Assembly: GCF_012395255.1 (NCBI RefSeq)
Contig: NZ_JAAZQD010000001.1
Coordinates: 186,001-250,000 of the forward strand
Source: Oleiagrimonas citrea
GTDB lineage: Bacteria > Pseudomonadota > Gammaproteobacteria > Xanthomonadales > Rhodanobacteraceae
Length of the DNA: 64,000 nt
Reading direction: 5' to 3'
The notes beneath the pieces were generated by a model. That model ran no database searches. It saw only the letters and a list, made by a program, of their open reading frames with translations, and was not told where the DNA came from. Shown in pieces: positions 22,824 to 31,521 of this stretch. A program made the translations under genes and the position numbers. Position 1 is the first letter of the stretch, and each line of letters opens with the position of its first letter.

Positions 22824-23506
22824 GCCGCAGCTATTTCTCCGACGCCACGTTCCGTTTCCTGCGCCAGCTCCGACGCAACAACAACCGCGAATGGTTCCAC
22901 GCGCACAAGGCGCAATACGAGGAACACCTGCGCGAGCCGTTTCTCGCGCTCATCGCCGACCTGCAGGAGCCGATCGCGGCCATCAGCCCGCACTACCGCG
23001 CCGACCCGCGCAAGGTCGGCGGATCGCTGTTCCGCATTCATCGCGACGTGCGTTTCTCCAACAACAAATTGCCGTACAAGACCTGGAGCGGCGCGCGCTT
23101 TTTCCACGAACGACGGCGCGAGGTCCATTCGCCCTCGTTCTACCTGCACATCGAACCCGGAAACTGCTTCGCGGGCGGCGGTATCTGGCATCCGGAATCG
23201 CCGACCTTACGGCGCATCCGCAATTTCATCGCCGACAACCCCGGCGCCTGGAAGCGCGCCACACGCAGCGCCGTCTTCCGCAAGCATTTCGAATTCCACG
23301 GCGAGCGACTGAAACGCCCGCCGCGCGGTTTCGATCCCGAGCACGAATTGATCGAGGATCTGAAACTCAAGAGCTTCGCCAGCGGCGCACCGCTGGACGA
23401 CACCGTGGTCTGCTCACCCCGGTTGCTTCCCGAGATCGTCCAGACGTTCAAGCGGATCGCGCCCCTCGTCGACTACCTCTGCGCCTCGGTCGATCTCGAG
23501 TTCTGA
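22820..23506 (+). CDS. DUF2461 family protein
   Basis: 228-residue protein matching DUF2461 (TIGR02453-type): the N-terminus has F-x-FLRQLRRNNNREWFHAHK, followed by PHYRADPRKVGGSLFRIHRDVRFSNNKLPYKTW (the RI.RDTRFS..K.PYK pattern) and a C-terminal TFKRIAPLVDYL. Biochemical function of the family is unknown. ATG at 22820 overlaps the sbcB stop, so the two are probably translated together, which suggests (not proves) a link with DNA metabolism. Confidence 0.9.
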   Translation: MSRSYFSDATFRFLRQLRRNNNREWFHAHKAQYEEHLREPFLALIADLQEPIAAISPHYRADPRKVGGSLFRIHRDVRFSNNKLPYKTWSGARFFHERRREVHSPSFYLHIEPGNCFAGGGIWHPESPTLRRIRNFIADNPGAWKRATRSAVFRKHFEFHGERLKRPPRGFDPEHELIEDLKLKSFASGAPLDDTVVCSPRLLPEIVQTFKRIAPLVDYLCASVDLEF

Positions 23507-23557
23507 ACCCGAACGGGCGTAATGAATCAGCCACATAGCGTCTGATTTCACAAATTT

Positions 23558-23600
23558 ACAAACGTTTGTTTGACGGCGGTCCCGAAGCGGGTCTAGGCTG
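23558..23600 (+). promoter_or_regulatory. Candidate promoter with palindrome ahead of secreted hydrolase
   Basis: The perfect palindrome ACAAACGTTTGT (23558-23569) abuts a -35-like TTGACG (23570-23575). After 17 nt comes a weak -10-like TCTAGG (23593-23598). The palindrome overlapping the upstream edge of the promoter could be an operator; no regulator is identified. Confidence 0.45.
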
Positions 23601-23604
23601 CCGT

Positions 23605-23770
23605 CGCTGCATCGCGCACCTCTGGGGGAGGTCTGCGCCGTGCGGCACGGCTGGTTCGCGGACGCGAACCGATAACCGCTCATCACTCGACGTGGATGGA
23701 TGCGATGCCCCGCAAGCGGGTGCATGGGCACACGCGACGCAAGGTCGCGTGACATGGAGGGAGGAACATC
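23605..23770 (+). promoter_or_regulatory. Structured 5' leader of the secreted hydrolase gene
   Basis: About 165 nt of non-coding leader dense in strong hairpins: GGTTCGC-GGAC-GCGAACC (23653-23670), ATGC-CCCGC..GCGGG-T-GCAT (23705-23725) and CACGCGAC-GCAAG-GTCGCGTG (23731-23751), plus an imperfect GCGCA/TGCGC stem near 23614-23638. The last hairpin ends just before GGAGGGAGGA, the ribosome site of the hydrolase. No known riboswitch class was recognised. Confidence 0.5.
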
Positions 23771-24634
23771 ATGCAACGACGTGCAAGTCTTGCCTTTTTG
23801 CTGGCCCTGCTGCTGGCCTGCTTCACCGTACCGGCCTTCGCGGCCGTGACCGGTGTCGCACTGGTCCACGGCACCGGAAGCCAGACCGACGCCTACAACG
23901 ACTACTGGCAATCTTCGATGGTCGAGTCGATCCGTCAGGGATTGAGCGACCCGAACAACCTGCTGGTGGTGAACTGCGACTTCGAGCAGTACATGTGGGA
24001 CGACCGCGCTGCCGGCTGTCTGGCGACGCAGCTGACCAATTTCATCAACGCCCGCCACATCGACGACCTAGTCGTCATCACGCATTCCAACGGCGGCAAC
24101 GTGATGCGCTGGATCCTGTCCAACCCGACCTGGGATAGCCGCTATCCGAACATCATCTCCAAGATCCGCTGGGTCGACGCCCTGGCGCCGTCCAGCGCCG
24201 GCACGCCACTGGCCGATGCGGTGATGAACGGCAACGTGTTCGAGGAATCGCTGGGCTGGCTGCTGGGCTACAAGAGCGACGCTGTGCGCCAGCAGCAGGT
24301 GAGCTGGATGGCCTACTACAACCAGAACTATCTGCTCGGCACATCGGGCCGCCCCGCTCTGCCCAAGGGCTTCTGGGACGTGGTCGGCACGGACGTGACG
24401 TCCTCGCCGTTCAATTCCGATTCCTACTGCGGCGGCTACACCCTGAACGTCGGACTGGAACTCACCCAGAACTGGCTCGACAGCTGCTCGGACGGTTTCC
24501 TGAACTGCACCAGTCAGTCCGCGGCCGGCACCCTGTGGTTCAAGGACAAGAACGTGCTGGGCAAGACGCTCTCGCACAACCAGAGCCGTCGCGCCTGCTT
24601 CGGCATCGACACCGTGCTGCGCAACGACCTGTAA
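23771..24634 (+). CDS. Secreted alpha/beta-hydrolase (lipase-like)
   Basis: 287 residues with a clear Sec signal peptide (MQRRASLAFLLALLLACFTVPAFA, cleavage after AFA at about residue 24; written here only to show the AxA end). The mature part starts with a short strand and an oxyanion-type HGTGSQTDA, then VITHSNGGNV, where HSNGG replaces the usual GxSxG. Six cysteines in the C-terminal half suggest disulfides outside the cytoplasm. Substrate unknown. Start behind GGAGGGAGGA. The DUF4785-like gene follows after 10 bp and is probably co-transcribed. Confidence 0.8.
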   Translation: MQRRASLAFLLALLLACFTVPAFAAVTGVALVHGTGSQTDAYNDYWQSSMVESIRQGLSDPNNLLVVNCDFEQYMWDDRAAGCLATQLTNFINARHIDDLVVITHSNGGNVMRWILSNPTWDSRYPNIISKIRWVDALAPSSAGTPLADAVMNGNVFEESLGWLLGYKSDAVRQQQVSWMAYYNQNYLLGTSGRPALPKGFWDVVGTDVTSSPFNSDSYCGGYTLNVGLELTQNWLDSCSDGFLNCTSQSAAGTLWFKDKNVLGKTLSHNQSRRACFGIDTVLRNDL

Positions 24635-24644
24635 GGAGGCCGCC

Positions 24645-25913
24645 ATGAACAAGATCCGTATTCTTCCGATCGCCGCGGCCCTGACCATGATGGTGGCCGG
24701 CGCCGCGAACGCATCCGACCACTCGCTGCTGGCTGCGCAAAAGGGCGACTTGGTACCGCAGACGCTTCGCGCGGTGCCGACTGCACCGGTGAAATCGCTG
24801 TCCACCACCGCCGCGCCGGCAAAACCGACCGTCGATCACCGACCGGTCCACGTGAGCTGGAAACTCGATGCCTCGCGCAAGCTCGAAGCCGCACCCAAGC
24901 CCTTCGACCGCAGCAGCCGCGAGTACTGGCAGGACGTCTCCGCAGACGAACTGCACCGCGGCCTGGAACTGCGCACGACCACGCCCGGCGCGCTGATCCG
25001 TCTGAGCCCGGTGGGTGGCGACTTCGGTCGCCTGGACCCGCAGCGCATGCAGGTCACGCACGGCGGGCGCACGCTCACCGGCGCCGAGGCCATGAGCAAC
25101 AGCGCCGACACCGCCCAGCTGCGCCAGGCCGGCATGATGGTCAGCGACGGCAGCATGGTGATGAAGCTGCGTCCGGACCTGGGCACCGGCCCGGTCACGC
25201 TGAAGGCCGCCGACGCCAAAGGTCGCTACGTGGTCCACGTGTTCGAGCCGAAGAGTCCGCTGGTGCTGCACGCGCAGACCACCCGCGACACCATCGCCTC
25301 GGGTCAGTCCGTGCGTCTGAACGTGCACCTGCGCGATGCCGGCGCCAATCAGGCCATGGATTCGGTGGGCGGCTTCCTCGTCGCTCCGGACGGGCACACG
25401 CGCGACCTGCGCTATCAGCGCAATGCCGACGGCAGCTATTCCGTCGACGTCACGCCGGACGCCGATCACGCCACCCGTCGCGGTCTGTGGGAACTGCATA
25501 CGTTCACTAGCGCCACTGATGCCAGCGGCCACACCGTGCTGCGCGACGCCACCACCGCTTTCGCGGTCAGTGTCACCAATGCGCGCCTCGACGGCAGTGT
25601 GCAAGTGCAGGCTCGTGGCAAGAAGGGGATCGATCTGCAGATCGGGGTCGAAGCCGTTCAGGCCAGCCGCTACGCCGTGTCCGGCGTGCTCTACGGTCAC
25701 GCCGCCGATGGCAGCCTGAAGCCGATGGCCTACGCCCAGTCCGCGAACTGGCTGCAGGCCGGCAAAGGGTCGATCGACCTGCGCTTCGATGCCGGTGCCC
25801 TGGCCGGCAGCGCACTGCGTCCGCCGTACGAGTTGCATGACCTGAAACTGGTCGACCAGGCCCACATGGGCATTCTGGAACGCCGCGCGGTCGCGTTGCG
25901 CTTCTCACCGTAA
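24645..25913 (+). CDS. Secreted DUF4785-like protein
   Basis: 422 residues with a signal peptide ending AGAANA at about residue 23. A proline/alanine/threonine linker is followed by a beta-rich region and, after about residue 195, Ig-like repeats (VHVFEPKSPLVLHAQTT...; DSVGGFLVAPDGHTRDL...). This resembles the DUF4785 family, whose role is unknown. AAGGAGG just upstream of the ATG. The tight spacing to the secreted hydrolase suggests the pair acts together at or outside the cell envelope, perhaps as enzyme and partner or inhibitor; that is inference. Confidence 0.7.
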   Translation: MNKIRILPIAAALTMMVAGAANASDHSLLAAQKGDLVPQTLRAVPTAPVKSLSTTAAPAKPTVDHRPVHVSWKLDASRKLEAAPKPFDRSSREYWQDVSADELHRGLELRTTTPGALIRLSPVGGDFGRLDPQRMQVTHGGRTLTGAEAMSNSADTAQLRQAGMMVSDGSMVMKLRPDLGTGPVTLKAADAKGRYVVHVFEPKSPLVLHAQTTRDTIASGQSVRLNVHLRDAGANQAMDSVGGFLVAPDGHTRDLRYQRNADGSYSVDVTPDADHATRRGLWELHTFTSATDASGHTVLRDATTAFAVSVTNARLDGSVQVQARGKKGIDLQIGVEAVQASRYAVSGVLYGHAADGSLKPMAYAQSANWLQAGKGSIDLRFDAGALAGSALRPPYELHDLKLVDQAHMGILERRAVALRFSP

Positions 25914-25918
25914 GACCC

Positions 25919-25951
25919 ATCGCGGCGCGCCGGGGTACGGCGCGCCGCGAT
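25919..25951 (+). terminator. Strong hairpin after the hydrolase/DUF4785 pair
   Basis: Perfect 13-bp inverted repeat ATCGCGGCGCGCC / GGCGCGCCGCGAT around a 7-nt loop, 5 bp after the stop codon. Only a weak T tract follows, so termination efficiency is uncertain. Confidence 0.6.
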
Positions 25952-26033
25952 TCTGTGGCATAACGTCGCAAGACGGCGCACGTCGCATTTCGGCGACCTA
26001 CGCTGCGGATACGGCATCTCAGCGGAGAAGGTC

Positions 26034-26468
26034 ATGCCCAACGGCATCGAGCACACCCTGCGCGAACGCGGCTTCCGGCTGATCCGGCTACTCGAATACG
26101 CCGGCCTGCTGGTGGTGCTGATCGCCACCCTGACCGCGGCCGGACAGGAAGTCCTGCTCATGTACCGTCAGGGCCGCGTCACCGTCGCCGACCTGCTGAT
26201 GCTGTTCATCTACCTGGAACTGCTGGCCATGAACGGCATCTACTGGCGTGCGGGACGCCTGCCGGTGCGCATGCCGCTGTACATCGCCATTGTCGCCATG
26301 GCTCGTCACCTGACGCTGGAAACCCCGGACATGAACGCCTGGACCACGCTGGCCGAAGGCGGCACGGTGCTGCTGCTGAGCCTGGCGGTGCTGGTGGTGC
26401 GCTACGGGCACATCCGCCTTCCCTACCGCGACGAGGATCCGGACAACATCGGCGGCAAGCGAAGCTGA
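26034..26468 (+). CDS. psiE: PsiE-family membrane protein
   Basis: 144-residue inner-membrane protein with four predicted helices, similar to phosphate-starvation-inducible PsiE: RLLEYAGLLVVLIATLTAAG, then VADLLMLFIYLELLAMNGIYW, RMPLYIAIVAMARHLTL and a last helix near GGTVLLLSLAVLVVRYGH. The conserved histidine-containing MARHL segment is present. Function unknown. ATG at 26034 behind GGAGAAGGTC. Convergent with epmA, 16 bp apart. Confidence 0.85.
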   Translation: MPNGIEHTLRERGFRLIRLLEYAGLLVVLIATLTAAGQEVLLMYRQGRVTVADLLMLFIYLELLAMNGIYWRAGRLPVRMPLYIAIVAMARHLTLETPDMNAWTTLAEGGTVLLLSLAVLVVRYGHIRLPYRDEDPDNIGGKRS

Positions 26469-26484
26469 GAAAGCGCCGCGACGA

Positions 26485-27447
26485 TCAAGCCTTCCGGAAC
26501 GGGAAAGCCAGCACGTCGGCGATGGCATCGGTGCCGAGCATGCACATCAGCAGTCGATCGACGCCGAGTGCGACACCGGCACAATCGGGCATGTTTCCGA
26601 GCGCATCCAGCAACGGCTCATCCAGCGGAACCTCCGCCAGACCTCGTTCGCGACGCACCGCATTGTCGCGTTCGTGCCGCATGCGTTGCTCGTCCGCGTC
26701 ATTGAGTTCGTGATAGCCGTTGGCCAGCTCGTACGGCCCCAGGTAGACCTCGAAGCGTTCGGCCACGGCGGGCGAGCCTTGCCGCACCCGCGCCAGGGCG
26801 CACTGGCTGGCGGGATAATCGTGCACCACCGTGATGCGATCTGTAGGAAACGCCGGTTGCAGGAGGTGTGTCATCAGTAGATCGAGCCAGTCGTCGCGAC
26901 CGAGTCCCTCCGGATCGATACCGAAATTACGCAACGGTGCGCGCAGCGATTCGATCTCCGCGACATGCGGGTCCAGCCCCAGTTGCTCACGGAACAGCTC
27001 GACATAGGTGGTGATCCGCGGTTCGGCAATGCGATCAACGGACGCCATTGCAACCCGCACCAGCGCCACGACCTCCTCGGCCAGACGACGCTCGTCCCAG
27101 CCGACCCGGTACCACTCCAGCATGGTGAACTCGGGGTTGTGCCGCCCACCAGCTTCGCCGTCGCGGAACACGCGACCAAGTTCATAGCAGTCGCCCAGCC
27201 CCTCGGCCAGCAGACGCTTGAGTGGAAACTCCGGCGACGTTCGCAGGTAGCGCACTGCTTCGCCTGCGTCGACATGACCGTGGAAGCGCGTGCGGAAACT
27301 CTCGATGTTGGGATCCGTGTTGCCGGCAGCGGAGAGTACCGGCGTCTCGACCTCCAGCACGCCGCGTTCGCGGAAGAAGTCGCGGATGCCTGCATACAGC
27401 TGCGCACGCAGGCGCAGACCGCGATGATGCTCCGTGCGTGCGCTCAT
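26485..27447 (-). CDS. epmA: Elongation factor P--(R)-beta-lysine ligase
   Basis: Class II lysyl-tRNA-synthetase paralogue that modifies a lysine of EF-P. 320 residues, lacking the N-terminal anticodon-binding domain of LysRS, which fits EpmA. Class II motifs: GRVFRDGEAGGRHNPEFTML (motif 2) and GVALGVDRLLMCMLG (motif 3). The ATG at 27447 overlaps the lpxK stop (ATGA). The ORF can be extended upstream only into lpxK. Confidence 0.94.
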   Translation of the reverse strand: MSARTEHHRGLRLRAQLYAGIRDFFRERGVLEVETPVLSAAGNTDPNIESFRTRFHGHVDAGEAVRYLRTSPEFPLKRLLAEGLGDCYELGRVFRDGEAGGRHNPEFTMLEWYRVGWDERRLAEEVVALVRVAMASVDRIAEPRITTYVELFREQLGLDPHVAEIESLRAPLRNFGIDPEGLGRDDWLDLLMTHLLQPAFPTDRITVVHDYPASQCALARVRQGSPAVAERFEVYLGPYELANGYHELNDADEQRMRHERDNAVRRERGLAEVPLDEPLLDALGNMPDCAGVALGVDRLLMCMLGTDAIADVLAFPFRKA

Positions 27448-28454
27448 GCGCCCGGTGTCCGCTTCGAGTGTGGCTGCACGCGGCGCAGACGCTCGACCAG
27501 ATCGTGGATGAAGCGTTCCGGCAGATCGGCGCGTACCGGCACGCTGTACCAGTGCTTGCGCGCGAAGAAGATGCACTTGACCGCGTCCTTGCCAGTCATC
27601 AGCACCGGCAGGTGGTCGGCGAAATCCAGATCCCGAGCAGTGAAGGCGTGGTGATCGGGAAACGGATGCTCGATGACCTCGATCCGCTGCGCACGGAGAC
27701 TCTCGAAGAAGCGTCGCGGATTGCCGATCGCCGCCACCGCATGCACGCGCCGGCCGACCAGCGATTCCAGCGGCAACGCGCGCTCCTCGCCCAGCAGCGG
27801 ATAGGCGGTGTCGCCGATGAGGCGCATCGGCACCTCGCCCTCACGCGCAACGCCGCCGTTGCACACTCGGAAATCGACGTCCTCGAGACGTGACTCGGAT
27901 TCACGCAGCGGCCCCGCAGGCAACAGCCAACCGTTTCCGAACCGACGCGTACCGTCGATGACGCAGATCTCGATGTCGCGGCGCAGCCGATAATGCTGCA
28001 GACCGTCATCGGCGAGCACCACGTCGACGCCCGCCTCCACCAGCAGACGCGCGGCAGCGGGACGATCGCGGCCGACGGCTACGGGCGCGCCGGTGCGTCC
28101 GCGGATCAGACACGGTTCGTCGCCCACCTCGGACGGGTCGGGGGCATCGCCGAGCAATTCCGGCACACGCCGCTGCCCGCCATAGCCTCGGCTGACCACA
28201 CCAGGATGCCACCCGTGTGCACGAAGTGCCTCTACCAGGGCGATGGTGAGGGGCGTCTTGCCGGTGCCGCCGACAGAAATGTTGCCGATGACGATGACCG
28301 GGACCGGCAAGCCGACGCTCAACGAAGCATCGCACTCGAAACGCTCACGGCGCCGCTGCGCCAGCCAGCCGTAGAGGCGCGACAAGGCACGCAGCACCAT
28401 CGAAGTGGGCCGCGAACGGTACCAGTTGCGTTGCACGGCATCGGAAAGTCCCAT
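27444..28454 (-). CDS. lpxK: Tetraacyldisaccharide 4'-kinase
   Basis: Phosphorylates the lipid A disaccharide at the 4' position at the inner membrane. 336 residues; an N-terminal membrane-associated helix, then the P-loop GNISVGGTGKTPL (57-69) and the downstream VVLADDGLQHYRLRRDIEI motif that carries catalytic aspartates. Follows msbA by 72 bp, the standard msbA-lpxK pair of lipid A export and synthesis. Confidence 0.97.
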   Translation of the reverse strand: MGLSDAVQRNWYRSRPTSMVLRALSRLYGWLAQRRRERFECDASLSVGLPVPVIVIGNISVGGTGKTPLTIALVEALRAHGWHPGVVSRGYGGQRRVPELLGDAPDPSEVGDEPCLIRGRTGAPVAVGRDRPAAARLLVEAGVDVVLADDGLQHYRLRRDIEICVIDGTRRFGNGWLLPAGPLRESESRLEDVDFRVCNGGVAREGEVPMRLIGDTAYPLLGEERALPLESLVGRRVHAVAAIGNPRRFFESLRAQRIEVIEHPFPDHHAFTARDLDFADHLPVLMTGKDAVKCIFFARKHWYSVPVRADLPERFIHDLVERLRRVQPHSKRTPGA

Positions 28455-28526
28455 GCCTCGTCCACCTCGTCCTTGTCGTCGAATCGTCCCACCGCCCGCA
28501 ACGGCGCGACCGAAGACGGGAAAATA

Positions 28527-30314
28527 TCAGTCCGCGCCGGTAACGGCCACGTTGTCGTCGTGGAACTGCATGCGATGCAGCGCTGCGTACGTGCCGTCTC
28601 GTTCCAGCAATTGCGCATGCGTACCCAATTCCACCACGCGGCCCTGATCGAGCACGGCGATCTGGTCGGCATGCTCGACCGTAGACAACCGGTGTGCGAT
28701 CACCAGCGTGGTGCGGTTGACCATCAGACGCGTCAGCGCCTGCTGAATCAGGCGCTCGGACTCGGTATCCAGCGCCGAAGTAGCCTCGTCCAGAATCAGG
28801 ATCGGCGCGTCCTTCAGCACTGCGCGGGCAATGGCGATGCGCTGCCGCTGACCGCCGGACAGCGTGTTGCCGCCCTGCCCGATCCGCGTGTTCAGCCCGT
28901 CCGGCAACTCGCGGATGAATTCCATCGCATTGGCCGCTTCCGCAGCGGCGATGATCTCCGCCTCGCTGGCGCCGGTCAGCTCGCCATAGGCGATGTTATT
29001 GGCCACGGTATCGTCGAACAGCACCACGCTCTGCCCGACCCAGGCGATCTGGCGCCGCAGTGAAGCCAGCGCATAGTCGTTCAGCGGATGGCCGTCGAGT
29101 GTGATGCGTCCGGCACCCGGCTCGTAGAAGCGCGGCAGCAGACTCACCAGCGTGGACTTGCCGCTACCGGAACGACCGACTAGCGCCGTCACCTTGCCCG
29201 CCGGACAATCCAGGCGGATACCCTGCAGCGCCGCCACGGCGGCGCCCGGGTACTGCATCTGGACGTCCTCGAACGCCAGTTCACCGACACTGCGCTCGAC
29301 TGTGCGCTGCCCGTGATCGCTCTCGGGCGGCGTGTCCATGACCGCGAACAGTTCCTCGGCCGCCGCCATGCCACGCTGAATGTCCGACTGCACGTTCGTC
29401 AGACGCTTCAATGAAGGAAGAATCGCGCCCATGGCGATGATGAGCGTGGTGAAGGAACCCGGCGTCAGGCTGTCGATGATGCCCGGACGCGTGGCCATGA
29501 ACACGATCAGCGCCAGCGACATCGCCGCTACGGTCTGCACTGTCGCCGAGGACAACGCGCTGGTCGAGGCCACTTTCAAGTTCAGGCGTCGCGCGGCTTC
29601 GGTGACTTCCTCGAAGCGGTTGCGCTCGCGCTGCTGGCCGCCATAGATCTTGACCTCGCGCTGCCCGCTGACCACCTCGTCCACCGTGCCCGTCACGCCC
29701 CCCATCACGTTCTGCACGCGCCGGCCGATGCGGCGATAGCGGCGGCTGATGTAGGTCACCAGCAGCGCCACGAACGGCACCAGCACGAACAGAGCGAGCG
29801 TCAGATAGGCGCTGGTCCAGAGCATCAAGCCGACCATGCCGATCACGGTCAGACCGTCGGTCACGGCGACTTTCACCGCATTAGTGGTGGCGTTCGCAAC
29901 CTGTTCGGAGGTGTAGGTGATGCGCGCGATCTGATGACCGGACGGTTCACGATTGAAGAACGCCGAAGTCATGCGCAGATACGTGTTGAAGATGTCCATG
30001 CGGATCTGCTGGACCACGTTGCGGCCGACCAGCGCGGTACCGTAGTTCTCCATGTATGCGCCCATGCCGCGCACCAGGAAGATGCCGACGATCCAGATCG
30101 GCATCCAGAAAATCGTGTCCGGGTCCTTCTTCATGAACAGACCATCCAGCATCGGCTTGATCTTGCTGGCGAAAACGGTCAGTCCAGCCGCATCCAGGGC
30201 CATGCCGATCACCGCCAGCAGGGCGATGATCCAGTACGGCCTGGCGTAGCCGAGCAATCGCTTGTAGGTCGTCCAGGTACTGACTTCGAACGACGTGCTT
30301 TCGCTGTTGCTCAC
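28527..30314 (-). CDS. msbA: Lipid A ABC exporter, MsbA
   Basis: Homodimeric flippase moving core-lipid A across the inner membrane. 595 residues: six membrane helices in the first ~320, then the nucleotide-binding domain with Walker A GRSGSGKST (about 377-385), signature LSGGQRQR (about 482) and Walker B ILILDEATSALD. Start is a GTG at 30314 overlapping the exbD stop (GTGA). Confidence 0.97.
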   Translation of the reverse strand: MSNSESTSFEVSTWTTYKRLLGYARPYWIIALLAVIGMALDAAGLTVFASKIKPMLDGLFMKKDPDTIFWMPIWIVGIFLVRGMGAYMENYGTALVGRNVVQQIRMDIFNTYLRMTSAFFNREPSGHQIARITYTSEQVANATTNAVKVAVTDGLTVIGMVGLMLWTSAYLTLALFVLVPFVALLVTYISRRYRRIGRRVQNVMGGVTGTVDEVVSGQREVKIYGGQQRERNRFEEVTEAARRLNLKVASTSALSSATVQTVAAMSLALIVFMATRPGIIDSLTPGSFTTLIIAMGAILPSLKRLTNVQSDIQRGMAAAEELFAVMDTPPESDHGQRTVERSVGELAFEDVQMQYPGAAVAALQGIRLDCPAGKVTALVGRSGSGKSTLVSLLPRFYEPGAGRITLDGHPLNDYALASLRRQIAWVGQSVVLFDDTVANNIAYGELTGASEAEIIAAAEAANAMEFIRELPDGLNTRIGQGGNTLSGGQRQRIAIARAVLKDAPILILDEATSALDTESERLIQQALTRLMVNRTTLVIAHRLSTVEHADQIAVLDQGRVVELGTHAQLLERDGTYAALHRMQFHDDNVAVTGAD

Positions 30315-30742
30315 GGTGAATCGGGCCCCTGGTCTGGCGTAGTGGCAATGGACAGGCGCGTGAAGCCGAGTTGGCCCAGCGCATCCATCGCGGTGACGAC
30401 CGCCTGATGTGGGGTCATGGCGTCGGCACGCAAGGTCACCGGTTGATCGCGCTCCGATCCGGCAACGCTGGCAATCGAGCGTTTCAGCGCATCCACGCCG
30501 GAGCCCAGCACCTGATTGCTGCCGACGAAGAAGTGCCCCTGGCGGTCGATCACCACCACCAGCGGGTGCAGCGCGGCCGAGGAGGTGTCCGCGCTGGCCT
30601 TGGGCAAGGTGACCTGCATGCGCGAATGGCGCACGAAGGTCGTGGTCAGCACGAAGAACATCAACAGGGTCAGCAGCACATCGATCAGCGGTACCACACT
30701 GATCTCGAACTCGTCCCGTCTGCGGTCGTTACTGATACGCAC
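30311..30742 (-). CDS. exbD: ExbD/TolR-family transport protein
   Basis: 143 residues: short cytoplasmic N-terminus, one membrane helix with the essential aspartate (ISVVPLIDVLLTLLMFFVLTT), then a periplasmic domain. Works with the adjacent ExbB/TolQ-type protein as a proton-driven motor. The location with msbA and lpxK is common in this order and hints at an envelope role beyond TonB energising. Starts with GTG at 30742. Confidence 0.93.
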   Translation of the reverse strand: MRISNDRRRDEFEISVVPLIDVLLTLLMFFVLTTTFVRHSRMQVTLPKASADTSSAALHPLVVVIDRQGHFFVGSNQVLGSGVDALKRSIASVAGSERDQPVTLRADAMTPHQAVVTAMDALGQLGFTRLSIATTPDQGPDSP

Positions 30743-30751
30743 GGCGATTCC

Positions 30752-31429
30752 TCAGCGGGTCGCGCGCGCCGGACGCGGCGCCGTAGCCGGCGCGGCGGCA
30801 CGCGAAGCATTGGATGCCGGGCGCGGAGGCTGCGTCGAGAGCGAATCCAGCAACGCACTCGCCTCGCGCTCCATGTCCATGCAATAACCGGTCACGCGGC
30901 CACGGAAATAGCGATGCAGGATGTACGCCGGAATCGCGACGATCAGGCCCGATGCCGTGCAGATCAACGCCTCGCCGATACCTCCGGCCATCTTCATCGG
31001 GTCGCCGACGCCGCTGACCATGACCGCCAGAAACATGCGGATCAGACCAATCACGGTGCCAAGCAGACCCAGCAACGGTGCAATCAGGGCAATCGTGCCC
31101 AGGGAGTTGAGGAAACGCTCCATGCGGTGCGCCACGTGCCGGCCGGTATCCTCCAGACGCTCCTTGATCTCCTCGCGCGAACGATTGCGCACCGTCAGCG
31201 CGGCGGCCAGCAGTTCGCCCAACGGCGAGTTCTCGGCCAGCGTCCGCAGGTGGTTCGCGTCCAGCGAACGCGACTGCGCCCACTTGCGCACTTCGTCGCC
31301 AAGCCCAGACGGCATGACCGTGCTGCGGCGCAGACTCCAGAACCGTTCAAGGATGATCGCCAGAGCGATCGCCGAGCACACCAGGATGGGCACCATTCCC
31401 CAGCCGCCGGCCATTACAATCTCGAGCAC
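30752..31429 (-). CDS. exbB: ExbB/TolQ-family proton channel protein
   Basis: 225-residue MotA/TolQ/ExbB-family protein with three membrane helices; the last two contain the conserved GLLGTVIGLIRMF and GIGEALICTASGLIVAIPAYI segments. A GTG start at 31429 sits behind GGAGA with good spacing; an ATG at 31414 is an alternative. First gene of exbB-exbD-msbA-lpxK-epmA. Confidence 0.93.
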   Translation of the reverse strand: MLEIVMAGGWGMVPILVCSAIALAIILERFWSLRRSTVMPSGLGDEVRKWAQSRSLDANHLRTLAENSPLGELLAAALTVRNRSREEIKERLEDTGRHVAHRMERFLNSLGTIALIAPLLGLLGTVIGLIRMFLAVMVSGVGDPMKMAGGIGEALICTASGLIVAIPAYILHRYFRGRVTGYCMDMEREASALLDSLSTQPPRPASNASRAAAPATAPRPARATR

Positions 31430-31521
31430 GAGGTCGATCTCCAGACATGATGTCGTTGATCGCGCATCATAACAGCGACATCGCCCCCGCCTGTGAACCG
31501 GTTCGTCGCTTTCGCACGCCC

